Of a DNA stretch of 43,581 nucleotides, positions 17,287 to 25,271 are shown piece after piece. Source of the stretch: Shewanella sp. 1CM18E (GTDB lineage Bacteria > Pseudomonadota > Gammaproteobacteria > Enterobacterales > Shewanellaceae); contig NZ_JALNTW010000004.1 in NCBI RefSeq assembly GCF_023161665.1, forward strand, positions 338,515 through 382,095, given 5' to 3'. Both the position numbers and the translations under genes were made by a program. Every line of letters begins with the position of its first letter. Position 1 is the first letter of the stretch. Below the pieces are notes generated by a model. The model had not been told where the DNA came from. It saw only the letters and a program-made list of their open reading frames with translations, and ran no database searches.

Positions 17287-18240
17287 TTAACTCTGGCGTT
17301 CATCGACTTGCTTTAGCCATTGTTGAACAACGACCGACTGCTGTAATGCTTTGGTTATGCCACTTGCAAAAGGTAACGTGCTTTTGATCCCTAAACTCAT
17401 AAGTCGCTCACAGCTTAAGGTGCAGTCTTTAGGGCGTTTAGCGCTATCTGTGGGGGAAGTCACAGGCTGCAGGTGCTCAGTCGATACATTTAGCACTTTA
17501 GCCATCTGCAATAACATCTGGTACTTAGTCATGGTTTGCGCTGCACTAAAGTGGTAATGCCCTGTAATCGACTCACCTGCCAGTTGCAGATTGAGTAACT
17601 TTTCTATCGCTAATGCAATGTCTTCTGTCGAAGTTGGGCTTCTTACTGCCCAGTCATCCACAGGTAAAGTCGCAGGTTTGGCAACGCTCGGCTTGAAACC
17701 ATCTTGCAGACTTCGCAGCAATACTGTTACCGCAGACTCCTCTAGGGTTTGCACCTCACCGTAAAGAATAGGTAAGCGTAGCACTGCAAATTGCGCCGCG
17801 ACTTCAGCAATGATCTTTTCCCCCAGCAACTTAGACTCACCGTAAAAATTAACCGGATTAGTAGCTGCTTGCTCCGTATATTTAGGCTGCGTGCCGTCAA
17901 ACACATAGTCGGTAGAGATATACAGTAACCAAGCGCCGTTATCGCGCGCGGCTTGGGCTAAGGTTCGAGTAGCATCGGCGTTAAGCGCTAATGCGGCTTG
18001 TGGATCTCGCTCTGAAATATCAGGTCTGCGTTCAGCCGCGCAATGAACAATCACTTGTGGTTGATGCTGAGCAATAAAATCTGTTACTTGCTGATTTTGG
18101 GTTAAGTCGAGTTGAAACTCTCCCTCGCCAACACGGCTATAACCACACGCAATAACTTGGTGTGCATTAACTTGTTGCAATTGCTTTACCAGCGCACGCC
18201 CCAATAAGCCTGTCGCGCCAGTAACCATAATTTTCGCCAT
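17287..18240 (-). CDS. MAT2B-like / RmlD-family SDR oxidoreductase
   Basis: 317 aa, extended short-chain dehydrogenase/reductase. GATGLLG (8-14) is the NAD(P)-binding loop and YGESK (Tyr133, Lys137) the catalytic pair. HCAAERRPD (66-74), ISTDYVFDG (109-116) and LPILYGEV followed by LEESAVTVL (about 156-174) closely resemble the animal methionine adenosyltransferase beta subunit (MAT2B) as well as dTDP-4-dehydrorhamnose reductases. Since no rhamnose or other polysaccharide genes are nearby, a cell-wall sugar role is not supported by context; the substrate is open. The start is supported by AAGGAG 9 nt upstream. Confidence 0.8.
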   Translation of the reverse strand: MAKIMVTGATGLLGRALVKQLQQVNAHQVIACGYSRVGEGEFQLDLTQNQQVTDFIAQHQPQVIVHCAAERRPDISERDPQAALALNADATRTLAQAARDNGAWLLYISTDYVFDGTQPKYTEQAATNPVNFYGESKLLGEKIIAEVAAQFAVLRLPILYGEVQTLEESAVTVLLRSLQDGFKPSVAKPATLPVDDWAVRSPTSTEDIALAIEKLLNLQLAGESITGHYHFSAAQTMTKYQMLLQMAKVLNVSTEHLQPVTSPTDSAKRPKDCTLSCERLMSLGIKSTLPFASGITKALQQSVVVQQWLKQVDERQS

Positions 18241-18347
18241 AACTGCTGCTCCTTGTGCAAAACTTTGCCATCTAGCTTAAGGGCTTTTCATCTTCTAAGC
18301 ACTGGTTTACTCTTGATAAAGATAACTTTTTGCTAAAGAACTGATTT

Positions 18348-20237
18348 ATGCCAGCAGCTAAACCTATTCCACGCATCATCGCAGGGCCCGCTTTACGTCA
18401 TTGCGATGAGCAACACTTTACCCTGTGGTTTGTTTGCCGTGAGCGTTTATCTTGTTTACGCTTGGCGATATTAGGTGCTGATTTTGACCGAGAGCTAAAC
18501 GCTAGCGAAGTCCACTGCATCCCTCTTGGTCAGCACGCATACCAGTATTTAATTCGCGTCTCAGAAGAGGCCCTATTAGCTAAAGATATCCCACTCACGT
18601 ATGAGCTGTTCGAGTCCAATTCTGCGCGTTCGCTATTCGCTGATATAGATGAACTCAGTTATCCACAAAGACCTTTAGGCGAATTTATCGTCAAGCCGCA
18701 CATCGACAAGCTATTACATGGCTCGTGCCGTAACGCCCACCACCACAGTAGCGATGCGTTAGTGGCTGCCGATACCCAGCTAGCTGGGTGTAGCGATATC
18801 AAGCAACGTCCAGCATTACTCATGATGAGTGGCGACCAAGTTTATGTTGACGATATTGCCGGGCCTATGCTGTATGCCATTGGCGAAGTGATTAAGTTAC
18901 TTGGCCTGCAGCAAGAACAGTTTGTGGATGCGCCAATTGCAGATTCTACTCAGATAAGTTATCAACCCGAGGCCATGTATAAACGCCATCTCAATCTGCT
19001 GCCAAAGACCCAATATAAAGCTAAGACAGCGATTACGCGTTGGTATATTAACCATCCTATTTTTACTTCTTCCTTGGCTGAGAATCATTTAGTTAGCCTC
19101 AATGAATTAATGGCGCTATACCTGCTTTATTGGTCACCAGAGCTATGGGAGTTAATCGATATCCCCAAAGAGGTGCCCGGCCTTAGCGCGGCACATAACC
19201 AAAGGTGGCAGCGTGAATGGACCCACCTGTTAGCATTTAAAGCTGGGCTCAAGCAAGTACGCCGCTTAATGGCGCATGTACCGACTTATATGATTTTTGA
19301 TGATCATGATGTCACCGATGATTGGAATCTCACCGCAAGGTGGGAGCTAGCGGCGTATCAGCATGCGTTTTCAAAACGCATCATAGGTAATGCCTTAATT
19401 GCCTATACGGTATTTCAAGGTTTAGGTAACGCCCCTGCTCGCTTTGATAGCGAAATCACCCCAGATTTAGATGCATTCTTTGCAAGCCCAAACCCAACAG
19501 CGCAAGATGCCTTGATTGAAAAATTATTGGCGTTTGAACATTGGCATTACAGCTTACAAACCACGCCCAAACTACTGGTGCTAGATACCCGGACCCGTCG
19601 TTGGCGTAGCGAGTCTAACTTAGGTAAACCGTCTGGGTTAATGGACTGGGAAGCGCTGATGGAGTTTCAGGCAGAGCTCGTTAACCAGCCCAATGTGATT
19701 ATTGTGTCTGCAGCGCCAATGTATGGCGTAAAACTGATTGAAACCGTACAACGAATGGCAACCTTATGCGGCGGATCATTATTGGTAGATGCCGAGAACT
19801 GGATGGCGCACCCAGGCACAGCAAATACGCTACTGAGTATTTTCCAGCATAGAAAAACCCCGGAGCAATTTATTATTTTGTCCGGCGATGTGCACTATTC
19901 ATTTAGCTACGATGTCAGTATTCGTTTTCGCCATGGCGGGCCACAGATCTATCAAATTACTTGTAGTGGCTTTAAAAACCAGTTCCCAGAAAAGCTATTA
20001 CCTGTTTTTGATAAGCTAAACGGTTGGCTTTACGGCCATTTTTCACCGCTTAACTTCTTCACCAAGCGTAAACGCATGTCGATTAGAGGTCGCCGCCCTA
20101 ATGGCGAACGTAGTAAGCGCCTAGTCAACCAAAGCGGCATTGGCATTGTTGAAATTGCCCCGAGCGGCGCGCCAACCAAGGTTGCAGTACTGCATGGCGA
20201 TATGACAGAAACTGAGTTTTTACCGCCAAGGCATTAG
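18348..20237 (+). CDS. PhoD-like metallophosphatase
   Basis: 629 aa. Metal-binding motifs typical of PhoD-like alkaline phosphatases are present in order: HGSCR (about 124-128), SGDQVYVDD (161-169), FDDHDVTDDWN (317-327) and LSGDVHYSF (511-519). Unlike exported PhoD, there is no signal peptide and no twin-arginine motif, so the enzyme is predicted to be cytoplasmic and its substrate (phosphodiester or monoester) is unknown. It is transcribed divergently from the SDR gene across a 107-bp gap. The Shine-Dalgarno sequence is weak. Confidence 0.85.
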   Translation: MPAAKPIPRIIAGPALRHCDEQHFTLWFVCRERLSCLRLAILGADFDRELNASEVHCIPLGQHAYQYLIRVSEEALLAKDIPLTYELFESNSARSLFADIDELSYPQRPLGEFIVKPHIDKLLHGSCRNAHHHSSDALVAADTQLAGCSDIKQRPALLMMSGDQVYVDDIAGPMLYAIGEVIKLLGLQQEQFVDAPIADSTQISYQPEAMYKRHLNLLPKTQYKAKTAITRWYINHPIFTSSLAENHLVSLNELMALYLLYWSPELWELIDIPKEVPGLSAAHNQRWQREWTHLLAFKAGLKQVRRLMAHVPTYMIFDDHDVTDDWNLTARWELAAYQHAFSKRIIGNALIAYTVFQGLGNAPARFDSEITPDLDAFFASPNPTAQDALIEKLLAFEHWHYSLQTTPKLLVLDTRTRRWRSESNLGKPSGLMDWEALMEFQAELVNQPNVIIVSAAPMYGVKLIETVQRMATLCGGSLLVDAENWMAHPGTANTLLSIFQHRKTPEQFIILSGDVHYSFSYDVSIRFRHGGPQIYQITCSGFKNQFPEKLLPVFDKLNGWLYGHFSPLNFFTKRKRMSIRGRRPNGERSKRLVNQSGIGIVEIAPSGAPTKVAVLHGDMTETEFLPPRH

Positions 20238-20274
20238 ATCCTAGGTAAAAGCAATGTGATATCTGTTTGTAGGT

Positions 20275-20294
20275 CGGCAATTATGCCGTCTTTT
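20275..20294 (+). terminator. Short hairpin with T-run after the PhoD-like gene
   Basis: CGGCA / TGCCG with a 4-nt loop, followed by TCTTTT, 38 bp after the stop codon and before the convergent pseudouridine synthase gene. The stem is only 5 bp, so this is tentative. Confidence 0.4.
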
Positions 20295-20318
20295 GACTCA
20301 TTATCGAGTGAAATCGCG

Positions 20319-21251
20319 CTATAGTAATGCGACTTCATCTTGTAAGTTAAAGCCATCACAACTCACATCGATTTGCTTATGGCTGATTGGATCGATAAAG
20401 CATAGACGTCTTGCCATCAATTTAAGCGGCTTATCAAAATCGTCAGGCGCTTTATCAAGTAACTCAGGGTAAAGCCTATCATTGAGGATAGACATACCTA
20501 AGCTCATCATATGCACTCGTAACTGATGAGTCCTGCCAGTAATAGGTTCTAGCTCAAACAGCCCATATCCATCGAATACTTCAATCAAACGAATTTCTGA
20601 ATGGCTGTTTGCCTCGCCCTCAGCGACACACATTCTAAAACTCGGAATGGTTTTGGCCATGCGGTTTTTCACAGTCCATTGCAATGGCAATTCAGTCTGC
20701 TCTAGCTGTTGCTTTACTTCGGCCGATAAAGGCGCGATGGCTTGATAAGTCTTACTAATATTTCCTGACTTAAATAGCTCATGATAATCATGACGTGTTT
20801 GCGCATTAACACTCAGCAGCATAACACCAGCAGTGGCTCGGTCTAGACGGTGGGCTGCTACAATCTGCTGAATATTAGTTTTTAGGCGTAAGCGATTCAC
20901 TAAGCATTCGTTTACAAAATTCCCGCTAGGGTTGACCGCTAAAAAGTGTGGTTTAAACACCAACATAAATTCATCAGTTTGTTGCAGTAATTGCTCTTTA
21001 AAAGGGATTAGGCTTTCTTGGGCGACTTCTCGGTAATAGTAAACCCTCTCACGAGGAATAAATTGCGACTCTAGCGTAATCAAGCTGCCGTCACGCCAAT
21101 GTACCTTGCCATCAACAATACGTTGCTGCCAAACAGTAGCTGTAATGGCTGGAAATTGGCTCACTAAAAAGCTCAACACTGTCGGTTTATCAGTGACAGT
21201 TTCAGGTAGCACAATGTAGGAGGCTTGGGCGGCGCGTACAGAGGAACTCAT
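20319..21251 (-). CDS. RluA-family pseudouridine synthase
   Basis: 310 aa. An S4-like RNA-binding segment (about 22-75) precedes the catalytic domain, which contains AAHRLDRATAG with the nucleophile Asp137 and the late motif GRTHQLRVHM. This architecture converts uridine to pseudouridine in rRNA or tRNA. It does not look like a clear RluC, RluD or TruC orthologue, so the target site is unknown. It lies 145 bp downstream of the LON-domain gene on the same strand; its ribosome binding site is weak. Confidence 0.88.
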   Translation of the reverse strand: MSSSVRAAQASYIVLPETVTDKPTVLSFLVSQFPAITATVWQQRIVDGKVHWRDGSLITLESQFIPRERVYYYREVAQESLIPFKEQLLQQTDEFMLVFKPHFLAVNPSGNFVNECLVNRLRLKTNIQQIVAAHRLDRATAGVMLLSVNAQTRHDYHELFKSGNISKTYQAIAPLSAEVKQQLEQTELPLQWTVKNRMAKTIPSFRMCVAEGEANSHSEIRLIEVFDGYGLFELEPITGRTHQLRVHMMSLGMSILNDRLYPELLDKAPDDFDKPLKLMARRLCFIDPISHKQIDVSCDGFNLQDEVALL

Positions 21252-21396
21252 AGGACTCGAATATCAGAAAAAGGGAGAAATAAAAGTGGCGCTACTGTAG
21301 CAAACGCCTGTCTATTGTCAAAATCGACTTAAAGCTGATAATCATTGCTCGCCTTAGGCAATTTAAAGCAGTGTTTTGCCATGACTTGTAGCTAAC

Positions 21397-21990
21397 TCAA
21401 GAATGTTGATTATCTCTCGCATGCGACTTTATCAATTCAAGAACGAAGTTCATGGTTTTATGGCAATTCGGTTGGTTAAGCAAACGTAACTTGTCTTGAT
21501 TATAAAGCGGTAACACTTCAAGCCAGCGCTGACTAACCCATGAGGCGTCTTCAAGGTGCACATCATTTTCATATAAACCAAATAGATCGGGGTTAACCTC
21601 ATAAAACTGCTCTAACGCCGCACTAATCAGTTCAAACTCGCCATAAATGGGCTCTTGCTGCCAATTATGGCTACGAAGCACTCGGCTTATCCACACTCCA
21701 TCACGGCGCTGTGCGGCAGAAAGCACTCTAACCCGCTGCTTGCCTTCTAGCACAATGCCCAAGGATTCATCATCAAGCTGATTAAAATCGATAATTTCAC
21801 ATTGAGTTGCCATCTCGTAACAGGGCAATTCACAGTTAGCTTTACTCATACCAAACACTAACGAGTAATGCCCTTTTAAGATCTCGGCAATCATGCTTAG
21901 GTATCGAGGATCAATCACTCGGATCTCTACCCGCCCTTCAGGTAACAACAAGCTGTCGTGTGTTAATAACGCCATTTCTTGTGTATGCAT
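21397..21990 (-). CDS. Stand-alone LON substrate-binding-domain protein
   Basis: 197 aa resembling only the N-terminal domain of Lon protease (LPEGRVEIRVIDPRYLSMI, then FGMS and LGIVLEGKQRVRVL). No AAA+ or protease domain follows. The reading frame extends to a GTG at 21996, but the ATG at 21990 is chosen because GGAGGTGAT, an almost perfect anti-16S match, ends 1 nt before it with GGAGG at a 5-nt spacing. Such proteins are annotated as LON peptidase substrate-binding domain proteins; their role is unknown. Confidence 0.85.
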   Translation of the reverse strand: MHTQEMALLTHDSLLLPEGRVEIRVIDPRYLSMIAEILKGHYSLVFGMSKANCELPCYEMATQCEIIDFNQLDDESLGIVLEGKQRVRVLSAAQRRDGVWISRVLRSHNWQQEPIYGEFELISAALEQFYEVNPDLFGLYENDVHLEDASWVSQRWLEVLPLYNQDKLRLLNQPNCHKTMNFVLELIKSHARDNQHS

Positions 21991-22166
21991 AATCACCTCC
22001 CCCCTTAACTAGGTAGGCTGTATCATTTTGGCAATGCTCAAGTAATCGACTTAAGTAAAGCTAAAGTGTAGCAGCTGAACTCATTTCAGCCAGCAACACA
22101 TAAGCTCAAACTACTTACTAAACAGACAGGCGTTATCAGCAATTTATTGCAGCGCTCAAACTGACA

Positions 22167-23222
22167 TCAAAGGGTTTCTAATCGCTCTAACAGTGTGCCT
22201 TTACTAATAACCTCAGCTAAATCATCAGCTAAAACCTGACTCATGGCAGCAGACTCACGCCAATATTTAATCCGGCTATCGCTATCCAACTGGGTAAAAT
22301 CTTCCCTATCCGGCAATTTGTTATAAGGCAAATTCTGTAGGTAAGCATCGGTTGGTGCCAAGATCAGTGCGTTGTCATAATTTTGCTTGGCAAAGCGCCA
22401 AGCAAGTGATTTATCAAACCAACCCGGTGCCATATGTGGGTAAAAATGAGGATACAAAGTCAGCCCTTTGTTTTGGACTAACGGTAAATCAAAATGGTAA
22501 TCGGTAATACCACCATCGTAATAATGGCCTTTTGGCGCACCGTTAATTTGAGTCACCGGCGCAAGCACTAAAGGGATAGAACCGGTAGCTAGCAACACTT
22601 GATGGATGTTATCGCGGGATAAACCATAGTAACAACTCGGCAAATCTTTAAGACCTGCAAAGGCTGAGCTTTGCTGATTAACGCCAAACACACAGCGCTT
22701 AAAGTGCCAAGCGATGCTCTTACGACTGGCTAAATTGGTAATTGCGGCAGTAGCTAAACCCGCACCTAATGCTAAGCGCCCACCAGCACGATTAATATGC
22801 CTTGCCTGACAAGCAATATAATGACTATTTATATGTGGATTATCGATAATCTCAGCGGCGCCGTCACTGCCGAGCAAGCCGCTGATGATCCCAGCAACTT
22901 GAGTCGAGATCTCATTTGATGTTGGCTTAGTATCATAACGTTGACCGATATACAGCTCTTCTAATCGGTCATAAGCCGCATTTGGATTACTCTGCGCTAA
23001 ACAAGCCAAGCGCCATGCGCCTGACGAAGCGCCTAAAGTATGTAGAGGTTGATTTAAGTCTTTAAAAAACTCAGTAAATAAATAGCGATCTAACGCCGCA
23101 ATGCCTATCCATTTGGGCCCACCAGATGCAGCTAGCAATTGAGTAAACAGCTCAGGTTTAAAGTCATTTTCGCTCAGCGTTTTATAGGCTTTAGGGCCAG
23201 CGATAAACCGTAATGAAGACAC
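22167..23222 (-). CDS. Patatin-like phospholipase
   Basis: 351 aa. The nucleophile elbow GASSG (Ser66), an oxyanion-type SGGPKW (33-38) and a DGG motif with Asp236 give the Ser-Asp dyad of patatin-like lipid acyl hydrolases. No signal peptide is seen; it is probably cytoplasmic or peripheral to the membrane. The start is GTG at 23222, supported by AAGGA about 5 nt upstream; a nearby ATG is out of frame. The lipid substrate is not predictable. Confidence 0.85.
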   Translation of the reverse strand: MSSLRFIAGPKAYKTLSENDFKPELFTQLLAASGGPKWIGIAALDRYLFTEFFKDLNQPLHTLGASSGAWRLACLAQSNPNAAYDRLEELYIGQRYDTKPTSNEISTQVAGIISGLLGSDGAAEIIDNPHINSHYIACQARHINRAGGRLALGAGLATAAITNLASRKSIAWHFKRCVFGVNQQSSAFAGLKDLPSCYYGLSRDNIHQVLLATGSIPLVLAPVTQINGAPKGHYYDGGITDYHFDLPLVQNKGLTLYPHFYPHMAPGWFDKSLAWRFAKQNYDNALILAPTDAYLQNLPYNKLPDREDFTQLDSDSRIKYWRESAAMSQVLADDLAEVISKGTLLERLETL

Positions 23223-23289
23223 ATATATCCTTATTTTTTATTATTGTTACTTTAAATCGACCTTTGTATAAGGTTATTCTTTACGCCAA

Positions 23290-23757
23290 ATGGACACAAC
23301 TAAAGAAAGTATTATGGATAATACAATAGCCTCTAACACGACTGTGGTTAACACTTTTCCTAAGATAGGTTACTTCATCATTTTGATTACCTTGGGGCTT
23401 GTCGGCTCTCAGCTCAATGATGTAACCACCATTTGGGATTACGCATTTTTAGCGCCGCTATGCATAATGAGCTTTATTCTCTTACGTGTATGCTGGCAAC
23501 AAAAAGTGATTTTTGGCGATTCAAAAGTCAGTTTTATTAAGATGCAGCAAAACTCAGATTTCAGCCTACCAACAACCTTAAGTCTACACTATCAAGATAT
23601 TGACTCTGTGCGCCTACTTGGCGATCACCTCTTTATCCATTCAGCCAAAGGTAAGGTCAACTTTCCCTTAAGGCCAAAATCAGCCTTAGCCAAAAAGCTG
23701 AAACAGACTTTCGAAGCAAAAGGCATCGAGTTTGAAGTCAACTCTTGTATCCTCTAA
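23290..23757 (+). CDS. Small membrane protein, unknown function
   Basis: 155 aa from the ATG at 23290, or 147 aa from the ATG at 23314, which has the purine-rich AAAGAAAG just upstream and may be the real start. Two hydrophobic segments (IGYFIILITLGLVGSQL and YAFLAPLCIMSFILLRVCW) precede a soluble C-terminal half of about 85 residues with alternating beta-type sequence, possibly a PH-like fold. I do not recognise a family. It is transcribed divergently from the patatin-like gene. Confidence 0.65.
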   Translation: MDTTKESIMDNTIASNTTVVNTFPKIGYFIILITLGLVGSQLNDVTTIWDYAFLAPLCIMSFILLRVCWQQKVIFGDSKVSFIKMQQNSDFSLPTTLSLHYQDIDSVRLLGDHLFIHSAKGKVNFPLRPKSALAKKLKQTFEAKGIEFEVNSCIL

Positions 23758-23854
23758 AGCTAGTTAGCGCTACACTTCGCCCTCTAAACGGCACTTTTTA
23801 GGTGTCCTTATTAAATGAATTTTCGGTCAAGTTCGGCCAAGGGTGAGAAATACC

Positions 23855-24316
23855 ATGATTGTTGATACTTTAGCTAACCGCGAGATCTACACCGCGATTA
23901 ACCCACGTATTGCTAGCGCGCTAGAGCATTTAGCCACGACAGACTTTAGCCAACTAGAAGCCGGCAAGTATGAGCTAGATGGCAAAAACCTATTTGTTAT
24001 CGTAAACGACTACCAAACAAAGCCTAAAGAACAGCAGCCATTTGAAGCCCATGAGCAATATATTGATGTGCAGTATGTGGTAAGTGGTGAAGAAGAATTT
24101 GGCTACTTACCTTTAGCTGGCCAAACGCCGTCTAAAGCCTATTTCGCTGAACACGATTACGCCAATTATGACTATGAATCAAACAAAGACGATGCGGCGT
24201 TTATTCAGCTAAAAGCTGGTATGTTTGCACTTTTCTTCCCTGGTGATATCCATATGCCAGGCGCTGGCGACAACGCGACACAAGTGCGCAAAGTGGTTAT
24301 TAAGGTCAAGGTTTAA
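23855..24316 (+). CDS. YhcH/YjgK/YiaL-family protein
   Basis: 153 aa, matching the usual length of the family (E. coli YhcH is about 154). HEQYIDVQYVVSGEEEFGY and FPGDIHMPG are typical family motifs; the fold is a beta-barrel cupin-like domain linked in other bacteria to sialic acid or other sugar use. The frame opens at a GTG (23843), but the ATG at 23855 is preferred because AGGGTGAG sits 7 nt upstream and MIVDTLAN matches typical family N-termini. No sugar catabolism genes are adjacent. Confidence 0.85.
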   Translation: MIVDTLANREIYTAINPRIASALEHLATTDFSQLEAGKYELDGKNLFVIVNDYQTKPKEQQPFEAHEQYIDVQYVVSGEEEFGYLPLAGQTPSKAYFAEHDYANYDYESNKDDAAFIQLKAGMFALFFPGDIHMPGAGDNATQVRKVVIKVKV

Positions 24317-24338
24317 TTTTTCCCCAATCTCGCCATAT

Positions 24339-24368
24339 AGAGCTAAGCTAATTATCTAGCTTAGCTCT
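24339..24368 (+). terminator. 12-bp hairpin after the YhcH-family gene
   Basis: AGAGCTAAGCTA and TAGCTTAGCTCT pair perfectly around a 6-nt loop, starting 22 nt after the stop codon. It is followed by TAAATTG rather than a long U-run; likely a terminator of moderate strength. Confidence 0.6.
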
Positions 24369-24494
24369 TAAATTGAGTAATTCTCTCTAATACTACTCAG
24401 CATAAAGTGCCGCATTAAACGTTAGGCTTGAACTTTATTCTTGAAACAAGCTCTTATATTTCAATTGATAATAAGTACACAACAGGAATTCAAG

Positions 24495-25028
24495 ATGCGC
24501 TTTATTCTATTACTAAGTAGCTTGCTTAGCCCTTTGGCTTTTGCAGCCATTACACCGGATGCGTTACAGCAAGTTAAAGCGGTGCATTTTAGTAGCGACA
24601 ATGTAATAACCGCAGGCTTGCCAACCGAGTCTCAATTCAAGATGCTTAAAGAGTCAGGTGTTGATTTGGTCATTAACCTTATTCCCAAAGACAACCCTAC
24701 AGGTTATACAAATGAAGCAGAGCTGGTTAAACAAGCAGGCATGGACTACGCACAAATTGATGTAGACTGGCAGCAGCCGACTCAAGAAAATGTGCAACAG
24801 TTTTTTGCCATCATGGATGCCAATCAAGATAAACAGATTTTAGTGCATTGCGCAGCCAACTACCGCGCATCGGCTTTCTATTACCTTTACCAGTTAAAGC
24901 AAGGCCAAGTCGACTCAACGGCTTACCAACAACAGGTCATGGCGCCTTGGGGCAACTTACCACAAACCTTTGCCAAGTATCCGCAGTGGCAACAGTTAAT
25001 AGAGCAAGTTAAGCAAGATCTAAACTAA
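24495..25028 (+). CDS. Exported protein-tyrosine-phosphatase-like protein
   Basis: 177 aa. A signal peptide (MRFILLLSSLLSPLAFA) predicts a periplasmic protein. The P-loop reads HCAANYRAS, with Cys119 and Arg124 in a C-x4-R spacing, one residue shorter than classic C-x5-R phosphatases but like the DUF442/COG3453 'protein tyrosine phosphatase family'. The frame runs up to a TTG at 24441, but the ATG at 24495 has AGGAA 6 nt upstream and begins the signal peptide, so it is the better start. The substrate is unknown. Confidence 0.82.
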   Translation: MRFILLLSSLLSPLAFAAITPDALQQVKAVHFSSDNVITAGLPTESQFKMLKESGVDLVINLIPKDNPTGYTNEAELVKQAGMDYAQIDVDWQQPTQENVQQFFAIMDANQDKQILVHCAANYRASAFYYLYQLKQGQVDSTAYQQQVMAPWGNLPQTFAKYPQWQQLIEQVKQDLN

Positions 25029-25067
25029 TTACAGTAACTACGGTAACGACTGTAAAAACTGAATGTT

Positions 25068-25091
25068 AAGCGCCTTTCAAGGCGCTTTTTT
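25068..25091 (+). terminator. Rho-independent terminator
   Basis: AAGCGCCTT/AAGGCGCTT stem followed by a run of six T residues, 40 nt downstream of the phosphatase-like gene. Confidence 0.9.
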
Positions 25092-25161
25092 ATTGGCTAT
25101 TTCAAAGCCATTACGCTGAATATATAAGCTCACTCAGCTTAGCTCTTACCCAACCAAAAAC

Positions 25162-25175
25162 GTGATCTTGATCAT
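25162..25175. promoter_or_regulatory. FNR/EtrA- or CRP-like operator
   Basis: GTGATCTTGATCAT matches the FNR/EtrA consensus TTGAT-N4-ATCAA at 8 of 10 positions and is a near-perfect dyad. A possible -10 (TAATAT, 25190-25195) follows. It lies about 100 bp before the desulfurase fusion gene. Discrimination between FNR-type and CRP-type binding is not possible by eye. Confidence 0.5.
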
Positions 25176-25271
25176 TATCTTCAAACTGCTAATATAACCA
25201 CCAAGAATTAGTTATACCAAAAAGAAATATAAAATCTATCCGCTAAGAATAACAATAAAGAGCCGAAGATA

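Noticed and set aside
24441..24443. TTG start giving a longer phosphatase-like protein
   Set aside because: It would bury the signal peptide behind 18 extra residues, while the ATG at 24495 has a proper ribosome binding site.
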